The position numbers and the translations under genes were made by a program. The notes under the pieces are model-generated. The model did no database searches and was not told where the DNA came from. It saw only the letters and a program-made list of their open reading frames with translations. Below are positions 1 through 12,400 of a stretch of 64,000 nucleotides of DNA, piece by piece. The stretch is from Ectobius pallidus. Taxonomy: Eukaryota > Arthropoda > Insecta > Blattodea > Ectobiidae. The DNA is taken from positions 201,772,174 to 201,836,173 of the forward strand of contig CAXKWD010000003.1 in assembly GCA_964059195.1 (NCBI GenBank), read 5' to 3'. The stretch's first letter is position 1, and every line of letters begins with the position of its first letter.

Positions 1-265
1 ACAGTTTACGTTAATTTTCACCCTATTGTTATTTTGTGTCTTGCAGTGCTAAAATAATATTAAATTTGATTTTTCTACATTAACCTATAAGAAGTTATTT
101 GTAAGAGAAGTTGATATTTATTTTACGAATTATTTATATTTTTTCAAGTCTATCCTATCTGCATACATGATCTAATCAGATCACGTAGTGCAATCGGATC
201 CTGTGCAGTATGGACTTGACTAATGTGACGTCAATCCAACGTTTTTATGTGTGCCATTTTAAGGG

Positions 266-650
266 CCTTTTCACACTGGGTCACTTGTGATAGTCACTGG
301 TTTTTGCAGTGAACACACCTGGGTCACTTGTGACAGTCACCGCTAATATTCCCAATAGTAGCTACATGATAAAACAATTTGTAATTGCTTTTGACATCCC
401 AAATGGCAGGTCAAAATTCCACTTCACTTATAAAATCTTCAGTACTAATCAAATCTAAACTCATGGCTGGATAACTAGTTTCGGCGAGCTCAATTATACA
501 ACTGAATTATGTATATACAACTTGCATTGTTGGCAATCATAAAATGCTGTGACTGTGTGGTGACCCTCACAAGTGACCCAGTATGAAAACTCTCATTTAA
601 ATCAATGCTTCTTTGCCGTTGACCATCACAAGTGACCAAGTGTGAAAAGG
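266..650. mobile_element. MITE with ~32-bp imperfect terminal inverted repeats
   Basis: The left end CCTTTTCACACTGGGTCACT is mirrored by AGTGACCAAGTGTGAAAAGG at the right end. The motif GGGTCACTTGTGA is repeated inside at about 311 and, inverted, at about 565, so each arm carries two copies. I see no coding capacity and no convincing target duplication, so the superfamily is not assigned. Confidence 0.7.
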
Positions 651-1665
651 TTCTAACAGTAGGAAAGACTGTCGAGATCTCTAGTGTTGAGCTATTGTGT
701 ATTCACTTCTTTTCTCTTATTTGATGTGTCACCTGCACGCTGCGCTAGTTCTGTTTGTCATCTGAAATCTTAACACAGAAACGATTTATTGCAACATCTG
801 GTTGAATGTAAATTAAACAGGCTAACCTAACTCAGTAGACACAAGATCATTCTTCTCCAGTTCTTCTGGACAGTTTATGCTTCTGTACAAAAGTTATGTT
901 ACATGCTGTAAATTTACAAACTGGTGAATTTTGACATTTAAATACAAATTTGTAGAGACAAATCTAACAAAAACATAACGTTACTTATATGTTCAGCAGA
1001 ACCTTTTTTAACATATCTTGGCTTTGGGAAAACTTGCACAACTGTACTTTTATTAAAGGCTAAGCAGAAACAAAGAATATTTATAAATTTATTTTAAAGA
1101 GATAATGAATTAGGCCTACTGAAATTAAGTTGTGTTATTTTTAGAAAGACAACATTGTCCTTTAATTTTAATACGCTGTATAAATAATATTTATACCCTC
1201 TTCATTTTGTAGGCAAGCTTAAAAATATTTCAACAGCTATTTCCCATGTCTTTTAATGTGGGTTTATGAAATGGTATATGCAGCGCACCTATGAGCCACG
1301 ACTGCTTCCAACCTTGCAAACCTGGCGGTCAGCCCTTAAATTTTAAGATTGAATTTATAAATTTTGTTATTTTAGCTTTTGTTTCGGTCCCCATATTTAT
1401 TACTGTCTGTGTTTTGTATTTCCTCATGCCATGCTCGTCTCCTGCCCTCCTAGGGTTTTAAAGGCATCCTAGCTGGACAGTTTTGGATTGTCGCCTTTTA
1501 GTAAATTTTCCCCTTTTTTTTTCAGATAATAAAGAACTTATTTGTGTGTCTGTTATAATGGATGCCATGCTAGGTTATTTAATGTTAAACAATTATCTTA
1601 GTGCATCCAGATCTGTTTTTAATAGAAGCTGGATGTTATAAATAATAAAAACCCTTGCTTTACAG
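651..1665. other. Non-coding stretch, IFT70 intron or upstream
   Basis: AT-rich DNA with no open frame, RNA gene or repeat I can recognise. It lies before the first visible IFT70 exon. Confidence 0.5.
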
Positions 1666-1830
1666 CTGATATAATTGAGCGAGGTATTCGTGAGCACCCG
1701 GAGCTGAGTGTGGGCATGACGACAGAGGGCATTGAGGTGAGAAGTGTGGGCAACACTCTAACCCTGCATGACACGGCATTGATAGAGGCATTTAATCTGA
1801 GAGCAGCCATCGAGTATCAATTGAAAAACT
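1666..1830 (+). CDS. IFT70: IFT70 internal exon (first in window)
   Basis: The acceptor is TTTACAG before 1666 and the donor GTAAGT follows 1830. The exon starts with the last two bases of a split Ala codon and ends one base into a Phe/Tyr codon. It encodes DIIERGIREHPELS through EAFNLRAAIEYQLKN, a TPR segment conserved in IFT70. The upstream exon supplying the first base of the split codon is outside the window; I saw no candidate in 1-1665. Confidence 0.93.
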
Positions 1831-4800
1831 GTAAGTGTATTTACTATACATATGTGTATTCTTTTTGTAACTTTGGAAATATATTTAAAAATGATCAAGG
1901 AACACATATTAAAAAGGAATATCATAAGTTGAACTTAAGTACTGTTGATGACATAACTGGATAACGTACGAGACACCATGTTTTCTCTGTAGTCACCAAT
2001 GTGTAATGAAAGTACAGCAGTTCAAGATATTTACAACTATTAAAATTAATCTTGATAAAATCAGCTGAATGTGCTAATATAAAGGCATTACAATGGGTTC
2101 TGCTACCTCATTACTAGTGTGTAGAGCTGCCATGTATGTACCCAAGTTTTTAACCTCATTGGACGTAATTTTTACTTGAATTACAGCAGCCTATTACTCT
2201 ATTTATCTGGATTCCAATCATTCAAAACCCCAATCATCCAGAACCCCAATCATCTAGAAGCTGAATCCAGAATCCTAATCATTCAGAAACCAAATCATCC
2301 AAAACCCTAACTATCCAGAACCTCAATCATCCAAAGCCTCAATCATCCAAAACCCCAATCGTCCAGAACCCCAATCATCCAGAACCCCAATCATCCAGAA
2401 CCCCAATCATCCAGGACCTCCATCCTCTGGATCCCCAATTATCCAGATCGATTTGGTTGAAAATACAAAAATTAATACTGCACAGTAAATCATGAAAGAG
2501 TGGCAAATGCACAGGTAGTCAACCTTCACGTAGCATTTTATTTTATTTAGGTGGTGAAGGATGCGAACATGTGATCACCGACCTCACTTCCCTGCCTCTT
2601 CTCTCAGTTTACACTATTGTCTGGCATGTACAGTATAGGACAGACATACATATGTTTGGTTAGTTTGGTTTTTTCTTTGTCAGACATTGTTTTTTCTTAA
2701 TTATGTAATTATGTTTAATTACATATTCATGAGCTATATCCAACTATCTGAATTTCTACATACCGGTACTCGGATCAGCCCAATCCCCAATTGAATGGTG
2801 TTATGCAGAAAAAGCCCACACCATGAAAGTTAAAATGCCTGAAAAGTGTGTCTGTAACTTTTTAGGTAGGCCTACTGTATTATTAGTTTTAAAGCAATAA
2901 TAAAGCAAGATGGAAACAAAATACAGAATGAGAAATGCTTTTGAGATCAAACTTCATTGAAATTGTGTTTTGTGATCGCTTTCTGCAGGCTTAAAGCAGC
3001 ACTGGTCAGATACAAGTTATCTTGGGAATGACCCATAGCTATCAGTGAGTTCTGATTGGTCTCACTAGTGATCCCAGCTTCTGAGGTATAGTAAAACTCT
3101 CATGATCTGAAATTGGGTTTCTGTGTAAATGCGTTTTATCTCAAAATAACAAACAATGCACTGAATTATGGAAATATGCATAATTTATCTATCAACACTA
3201 TTTCGTTCTTCAACACAAAAGGCAATGAAATGTTATAAACAAACTTTAAAAAATTGAAAACAGAAGTTAAGTTGACGAACTAAACTAAACTCCGTGGTGC
3301 TACATCCCTGAAGGGACTTGGCCTACCACCCGACCGCTGCATCATCTCCCGTAGGCAGATGGCAGGATTGGGGGGCATGTGGTCAGCATGCCGACACCCA
3401 CGGCCGTTAATGGTGGTTTTCTGGACCGGAGCCGCTACTTCTCTATCAAGTAGCTCCTCAATTTGGAATCACGAGGCTGAGTGCACCCCTACCAGACCTC
3501 CCTACCTCAGAAAAATCCAAGGAGGGACCGGGAATCGAACCCGGGCCGACGGATCTGTAGTCAGCAACGCTAACCACAAGACCACGCCGGCGGACTAAGT
3601 TGACGAAGATCAGTGATTATATCGTTACATCAAAAGTTTACATCAGTGTCAAAATCATACCTGTTGTATACTAGTTCCAACTAAAGAATAAAGTAGATGT
3701 AAACAAAACCACGTGACATGATGGGTTCTGATTGGCAGTTGGACGCACAACCCTTCAGGCTCTTGCTTGTCGTCTTCTTCCGAGTATTAATGTAGTTTCT
3801 TCAAAACATAAAAAGTAAGTAATGTATTTGATGTAGGACTAAATTAAGCACGTTTCTCAAATTTGTTGCAACCCTTTCTATGTGATTTAAGCAATACCAA
3901 TATTATTATTTGATATTATCGGTTGAATGTAATGCGACGCGCATGCCTGAAGACAACAAAGGTATGAAAAAATAACACAGTCACTTGTCATGTATTCCTG
4001 GAAGACAGATAACGTTTAATTCATACGGTGAAAACAAGCTTACTACAGCTATTATATAATAAAATACAGCAACAAAGTTCAATGGCTGAAGCTAATCAGG
4101 CCTCATCACCTCGTGTTGTCAAGCACAAGCGGGGAAAGCCGTTAAATAGTGGCGAAAAACTGTGATCTTGAATGTTTTTAAATACATTTTGCAGTAGGTA
4201 GATTTTTCATTATGACATTGACATATTACAATGCATTAGCATTTAAAACGTAGGCATATGCAATATTTGTGAAATCCAGCTTTGTTTCTGTAGATGCTAG
4301 CTTACTTTGATCAATATTAACGAGTTCCTCTTGTATTGAAATTGCGACGTCTGCAATGTGTCAACGAACACGTGGTCGCGGAGTAATACATATCAGTGTG
4401 TTTGTTTACATCTACTTTATTCTTTAGTTGGAAATAGTATAGGTAATAACAAGTAATTTCCTCTTTACTGTCAAGTTATTAAAAAAAATGACCTCATAGT
4501 CACCAGGCAGAGATGCTCTTCAAGATATGTATACCGGTAGAAAGTTATTATGCTATCATTCTCTTTCTCTTTCTATCTCTCTCTCTCACTCACTCTTTAT
4601 TTTCTTCGTCACACTCTTCTTATCTATAAAGGTTTCTCGAGTTGTCAGCCAGGTTTGTAGGTCAATTAGGTCCGACGTTTCGGAGACGAACGCTGTCTCC
4701 ATTCTCAAGGTCACTGAAGTGATGTGTCAGATGGAAGACCAGCTACAGACTGTCGAGATGTCACTGGAGGGGTAGTATTTATACTACTCCCAAGTTGGGA

Positions 4801-6411
4801 GGAGTCAACCAATGAGGGGACACTATCATTTCCATCGGTCCTTTTCCGGGCCAATGTCTCTGACAATGTCTCTGACATTGGCCCGGAAAAGGACCGATGG
4901 AAATGATAGTGTCCCCTCATTGGTCGACTCCTCCCAACTTGGGAGTAGTATAAATACTACCCCTCCAGTGACATCTCGACAGTCTGTAGCTGGTCTTCCA
5001 TCTGACACATCACTTCAGTGACCTTGAGAATGGAGACAGCGTTCGTCTCCGAAACGTCGGACCTAATTGACCTACAAACCTGGCTGACAACTCGAGAAAC
5101 CTTTATAAATAAACTTCACCAGGAAAATCTGAAATCTTACTCTTCTTATCTGTCTCTTCTCTCTTTTCTTCTTCCTCTCCCTTCTCCTTTCATTCCTTCT
5201 CTTCTCTCTCTTCTTGTCTCTTTCATTTGTGCCTGGCTCTTTCTTATTGAATCTCTATCCTCTCTCTCCTTTTTCACTATCTCCCTCCTTCCACTCTCTT
5301 CTTGATTCTCTCTATTATCCCAGTTTTCCTCTCCCTCTCCTTCTGCCTCTGTTTTCTCTGACTCCTCTCTGTTTTTAGGTAGATTTCGAAGAAAAATCTA
5401 CCTATTGCAATGGATACCATGTCATGATTTTCGAAAAATTCTTTCATATCTTTACGTTTCATGCCCCCCTAAGTACGAAACCACCGCCCGTTCAAAAAAA
5501 AATTTGTGATATTTATATACTGTATATATAGTCTATATATATATATATATATATATATCTCTTTACACGATAGCGGCCGTAATTTTGAAGATATTTGAAC
5601 CAAATTTTAATATATCATTTCTAGGCCCAATAGTACGGACAAGTTCGTTAATGAGCAAAATTGGCCCAAGGGCATGGTCGGGGGAGGGGGTGGAAATTTT
5701 TAAAAATGTATATCTCGGCCCCTATGAAGTATAGAGGGAAACTTTGTTGGAATAAATTAGAGTACTCCCTATGGAGTTCACAGTGACACCAACAATTCGG
5801 GGGTTTTTGGGGGTACGAGTGGGGGTGGGGGTGAGGGGATGGAAATTCGAAATTTTTGAAACTACGTCTTGTGGGGTATCGTTGAAAAGCTCTTGATGAG
5901 TACTCTACAAATCAATAACTAGTTTCGTGATAGCTCTCATATGACGCGAGATTTTAATGTTTGAAAATAATAACACTTAAAAGAATTATTATAATATCAT
6001 AATTTTGTCTTGTTTAGCGGCTTTGCTAATTTTATTCATTGCTGATCTTGCGCACGGCCTCCCAGAATATTATATCCTTTTCTTGTTGTCAAAACAAATG
6101 ATTGTAGGCTCTTCCTCTTTACCGAATTCAGTTCTTATTACTGCGGGTTTGCCATGCCAAGGCTAAAAAAGAAGAGTGCTGCACAGCGATAATAAATTAA
6201 ATCAAAAGCACTTTGAAATCTACCTCAGCCTGTAGGCCTGCCTAAAGGGATTTTTAAGATTAATCTTTAACTTGAAGACTAATTAATGTCTAATGTTCAA
6301 TTTTGAAATTAAGATTTGTAATTTTAGTTTTAAGATTAGTATTAGCAACTTTGACGAATCACCAGTTTTCGAGCATTGCTCAGAGTGTAAACGTATTTGA
6401 TAATAAAGTTG

Positions 6412-6481
<70 letters not shown>

Positions 6482-9400
6482 CATCATCATCATCATAATC
6501 ATCATCATCATCATCCTACTGTTGCTTTTCTTTTTCTTTCTCTCTCTTCTCTCTCTTTTCTTGTTTCATTCTCTTCTCTCACCTTTCTCTTATGTTTTGC
6601 TTCCCTCTCCTCTCCTGATCTGTCTCTCTGGATCGATGTTCTGCATTATATCTATCCTTAATGTGCTTCACAGTTGAGTCGTCAAGGGAAGCTCTGACAG
6701 ACATGCCGCCACGCTCGGAAGAGGAGTTAGATGCTGTGACGCTGCACAATCAAGCTCTCATGAACATGGAGACGAAGCCCACAGAGGGCTTTGAGAAGCT
6801 GCAGTTTCTACTTCAACAAAATCCGTTTCCTCCAGAAACATTTGGCAACTTGCTGCTCTTGTATTGTAAATATGAGTACTATGACCTGGCAGCAGATGTC
6901 CTGGCAGAGAACGCTCATCTCACCTACAAGTACCTCACACCTGTGAGTAACACTTGTCTGATTAGTGGTAGTAAAAGCATGAGGAAAATACTTACAAGAA
7001 ATTTCAAAACTGAAACTAAGAAAGAAAAATTATAGGCTATATTTTCACACCCCAACAATGGTATATATGCTAGTGACAACCTTACTTAGTAAAGTGACTT
7101 GTTTCATTTCAAACAGATGACTCCAATGGTGAGAAAATTGTTTGGGACTGAAATGACCATTGTTAATAGCAATAAAGAATATAAAATTTTTATGTCACGC
7201 CTTGCTTACAATGTTAGGCATTTGCTGTACTTTCATTTTATTAATATTCTAGTTATCCTACTTATTCCTTCACATATGCTTATCAAACTTTCTCAAGACA
7301 CCATGGTCTAAAACTCAATAGTAACTTAAATATGTTTTTAACACAAAAAGACTGAAATATGGGAGGAGTTCTACTCGACGGAAGCAATGATCAATCGAGA
7401 ATGGATGGAGACAAATTATGAGATGAGGCGCATTGTGACAGGTCTAGCGGTCCATGGGTTTCATCACAAGATGTGCACGGACAACACGTTCCATGACCCA
7501 AGGGACACATGTATTTGCAGATTGTGCTATAAAAAGTGTGAAAGGTATCATATGGAGAAGTGTACTGCAAGGAAGTGCTCAATTAGCAAACTTTGTCAGT
7601 GAGACTAAAGAAGCCTTAAGGAACACATGCACAATGTGCGAAATTCTCATTATTATTAAATATGTTTTTAATATTGTCATTAATAAATAGAATAATAATA
7701 AATAATTGAAATCTTAAATATGGCCTATTAACTCCTTGTGGCACTTTATTACATCAGTTTACCTTATTTTATTATTAAGTGCCAGTATGGTACTTTTAAG
7801 ATTGTGTGGGGGACGGGAAAATGTCTGTCCGTCTGTGTGTCTGTATGCACCATAACTCAAATACGCTTTATTGGATTTTCATGAAACTTGGTACCAGTAT
7901 ATGCATTTATGACGTCCATGAGAACCAACCTATTGAATTTGGACCTAATTGGTTAACCAGTACTGGAGTAAAACCCAATTTAGTGTCTATTTTAAAGGCA
8001 TGATAACTCAAATACGCTTTATATCGGATTAGTTTATTATCGGATTTTTATGAAACTTGGTATACACATTTATAATGTCCATGGGAAGACGTATATTGAT
8101 ATTCAATCAAATCGGTTGGCTGGTACCGTAATAATGCCCAATTTAGTGCCTTCTATGGTAATATGTTATAAAGAATTTAACAAATGGAAATCTGTTATCC
8201 TGACAACATATCGTTTTACATTGTTCATATACGGCTTTGGAATTTGCAATAGTTAGCCATGACACATCCCTTCGCATTTGATTATCAAACTAGTCAGATG
8301 TTTATTTCGTTGATCAAGTTGAATACTGTTATATACAGAAGATATATTACTCTGAAATAATTAGGCCTACATACATTAATTGGAGATCTTCGCCAGTGTA
8401 TTTTGTGAAATGTTGACATATTTTAAGAATGTCTTATATCAGTGTATACGAGTTTGAATTAAGGTTAAGTATCGAACTTTACACCTTTGTTCTTCCGTCA
8501 GTCCTGCTTAATGAATCGATCTGCAGCTTAACTCAGAAATCGATAACAAAAATAACTTATTCTCTGCATATCCTAATTGCAATTAACTTTTTACTGAAGC
8601 ATTCTGGCACTTTGTTATATCAGTTTAAATGATTTTATTTATAAAAGTGTTTGTCAAATGAACAATGGCTGTTTGATTGACTACCAATACACTCTACTGT
8701 TTACATAAGAAACTATCAAATACAAACAAAAGAGAATGGGAAGATCACAACCAAATTTATAAAATTTTGTTATTCACATTGTGTAGTGACTTTTCGCCCA
8801 GTCTATATATTATAACCATCTTAATTTAAGTTAAATGCTGGTGAATTTGAAATTTATCTCTCTAGTAATGTCTTGTGTTTACAGTATTTGTACAATTTCT
8901 TGGATGCCCTGATAACTCAGCAGACTTCACCGGAAGAAGCTTATCGAAAGTTTGATGAAATTGCCTCGAAACACACGGAAACACTGCGCAAACTAACCAA
9001 GCAAGTCCAGGAGGCAAGACAGAATCATGACGATGAGTCTGTGAAGAGGGCTGTCGGTGAATATGAAGACGCTTTAGAAAGGTACAGTATTCACACAGAT
9101 GTAGTATCCAAATATTTGTATTCCTGTGTTCCCTTCAGTCAATTCTTTCAGCTACTGTTATCAATCGGTTAATATTATCAGATTAGCTGCATCCCGAAGT
9201 GTTCACAATAAGCGGTGTGCACTGTATTTAAATAAAACATTTAGGCCCTTAACTTTCTCTCTACTGGTCACATTGAGGATTTCAATAGCTTTACACCTTT
9301 TCAGGACAACGTGGATCATTTTTTACCCCTTTCACTGCTGAGATATTGGCAAGCTGACATACCCTCCTTGCTGAGATATTTTCACTGTCACTCTGCGCTA

Positions 9401-12400
9401 AATCCGAAAAATAAGAAGGCAGTTTTAAAATACGCCAGAATTTCGTCATCACGTAAGAAATGCTTTTCCTTGCTCGTGAAAGCAATGACTGTGTTGAAAT
9501 TGAACATACCATGGCCTTGATGTGATTCCCCGCATATCAGATGACTCTTGAATTCATTGGCTTCTTCAGACATCACAACATCGTGCAAGGCCTCACATTT
9601 TCGTCTACAGATTGCACCACAGGGCAAGGAAAGCAATGAAATTAAGTTCTATCTAACCCCAAGAGATGGCAGGACACTATCCTTTCGTTAAAACCGTGTA
9701 AAAAAATTCCATACCTTGTGGAATCGTCTCGTTCATAGCACCAACTTTGCGGGCGGAACTGCTCCGTCGATAGCACACGTAAGTGCCATTCTCCGCGCCG
9801 GAACAGTCCATCGATAGCAGTGAAAGGGTTAAAGGAATCGCATGTAAATCGGTCCAGTAGTATTTTGGTAAATAAAGGACACATTGCCTTTAATATACAT
9901 AGATCACAGGTTCACAACCTTTTAGACGCTGCAACCCCCTTTTCAGGTTGACTAATTTGCCGTCTCCCTTTAAATTATAAAGGTAAAAAATAAATAAAAA
10001 GACAAGTAATTATTCTACTGATTCCTGAATAAACGCATATCGGATTTAGCTAATGCCGCTACTGCTATGTGACTACCAGCAGTAAAAGTCACTGACCGAT
10101 GGTGTTTATGTTTGCTCACGCACCCTCTGTGACGGGAGCAGTGTTTGCGAGTGCAGAAGAGATCGCTGTGAGACAGCCAGACCAGTGACTTACATTACTT
10201 ATTGGGAAACAGACTATTTAAGACACTTTGATCTGTTTGTCATGAATTATATTGCTAGTTTTAATTAGAGATCATGGACAAGCTTTTAAAAAGAGTGACT
10301 TCAAGTAGTGGCGGTAGTGAATCTGTGTAACCAAAGTGCTGCAAATATTGCCAGTCTTACATACATTTCAGTTTCACTGAACTAGCAAACAAGCCTCAAT
10401 GTGTTATAGGTAGCGAAGTGTTGTCAGCCAAAAGCATGAGCCTTCGAAAATGAAAAGTCATCTTGAAACTAAACATTTTGTCTTGAAAGACAAACCAGTG
10501 GAGTTTTTCCAGCGAAAACTGCTGTGTCTTCGAGATCAACAGAAGAACATTAAAGATGTTGCCAATGTCAGTAAAAATGCTGTCACAGCTTCTTATGAGG
10601 TTGCGCTGAAGATCGCTAAAAAGGGGAAACCCCATACAATTGTGGAGGAATTAATTCTTCCTGCCACAATGGATATGGTTTCCAATATGATCAGTGCTGA
10701 AGAGGCTGTAAAACTTAGAACATCCCGTTGTCAAATGACACAATTTCAAGACGAATTAACAATTAACAAGACGATTAACAATAGCGAAGTCCTTAAAGGA
10801 CCACTCAAGAGGAAAATGTCTGAGAAGAGACCAGAACTTGCTGCCAACGGATGGATTCTCCACCAGGACAACGCCCCTGCTCATCGAACGAAAGCAACAC
10901 ATGAGGCAATCACTCAACTAGGTATCGAAATGATGCCCCACCCACCATATTTGCCGGTTCTTGCACCCTGCGACTTCTATTTGTTTCCACAAGTGAAAAA
11001 ATTACTTTGTGGGTGCCATTTTCAAACCGATAACGAACTAAATAGTGCTATTTTGGGTATACTGAACAGGGTGTCAAACAAGGGCTTATCTGAGTGTTTT
11101 GAAAAGTGGATAGAATGTTGGAACCTATTGTAGCCTCAGAAGGAGAGTATTTTGAGAGTTTGTAATTACCTGTTACTTTTTGATACACCCTCGTAGTTGT
11201 GTTGGATATTCCATAAATAATATTTTGGACATGAAAATTTCAGGGAACATTAAATGAGGAAATTCAACAAAAGTCATAAGGAATGAATTTCTTTGAATAA
11301 AACGGAAAGAACATTCATAACAATAACAAAGTCGTAACCAGTCAAAATAATCAGTTGGTCCTTCTATTGTTAATAGAGTTTCTGTGTGGGGGTTCTGATC
11401 CATGTAATAAGTATATTGGAATGATAATTCTTTCACACTGGCCGTGTGTAGGCTAAGATGGACATGTGAAGTCAGAATGAAAAATTCAATGCCATAGCCG
11501 GGATTTGAACCAGGATCTTCGGCTCTCCGTGCCGATGCTCTAACCAACTGAGCTACCATGGCAACGTGCCGGTACAATATTAAATTCTCCAACTGACTCA
11601 CAATCCAAGTATACCACCAGGCGTTCTCAATATGAGATACGAACCCAGTGGCGACTTACAACCTGTAAGTACTTTAAGACCCGGGCTTAATGGAATGGAG
11701 AGCCGAAGATCCTGGTTCAAATCCCGGCTATGGCATTGAATTTTTCATTCTGACTTCACGTGTCCATCTTAGCCTACACACGACCAGTGTGAAAGAATTA
11801 TCATTCCACTGTGACCTACTAGTGGTTTACTATAAAGCCCGGGTCTTAAAGTACTTACAGGTTGTAAGTCGCCACTGGGTTCGTATCTTATATTGAGAAC
11901 GCCTGGTACCGGTATACTGGGACATGTGAGTCAGCTGGAGAATTTAATGTTGCTCCGGCATGTTTCCATTATAGCGCAGGTGGTTAGAGCAGCGGCACAT
12001 AGAGCCGAACATCCTGGTTCACATCCCGGCTATGGCATTGAATTTTTCACTCTGACTTCACGTGTCCAATAAGTATATTGTTTATTTCAGGTATATTCCA
12101 GTCCTGATGGCGCAGGCTAAGATTTACTGGGACATGGAGAACTACGCACAGGTGGAGAAGATCTTCCGCAAGTCTGTTGAGTTCTGCAATGAGAATGACA
12201 TTTGGAAGCTTAACGTGGCACATGTGCTCTTCATGCAGGAAAACAAGTTCAAGGAAGCCACGGGATTCTATGAACCTATTGTCAAGAAGCATTACGACAA
12301 TGTAAGTCTAATTATACGGTTACCAATATGCTCGATTTGTTTTAAAATTTTGGTCTGAATCATTTTATATATACGAGGGAGAATCAAATGAAATAAAATT

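Noticed and set aside
2211..2451. CRISPR-like array of short repeats
   Set aside because: Units are contiguous without spacers and the context is an animal intron; it is a minisatellite.
3359..3598. 79-codon plus-strand open frame
   Set aside because: It is the antisense of a tRNA-derived SINE with box B and a 12-bp target duplication.
4711..5021. Two pairs of near-identical 60-69 aa frames on both strands
   Set aside because: Mirror images produced by the palindrome, not genes.
6303..6677. 124-codon frame with a long isoleucine run
   Set aside because: Translation of an (ATT)n microsatellite and CT-rich DNA; low complexity.
9388..9884. Minus-strand frames of 80-82 codons
   Set aside because: They lie inside the piggyBac-like MITE and resemble no transposase domain I know.
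11491..11562. Functional tRNA gene
   Set aside because: It folds as a cloverleaf but has C at position 33, an anticodon/variable-arm mismatch for serine, T-stem mispairing and several diverged copies with a shared non-tRNA tail.
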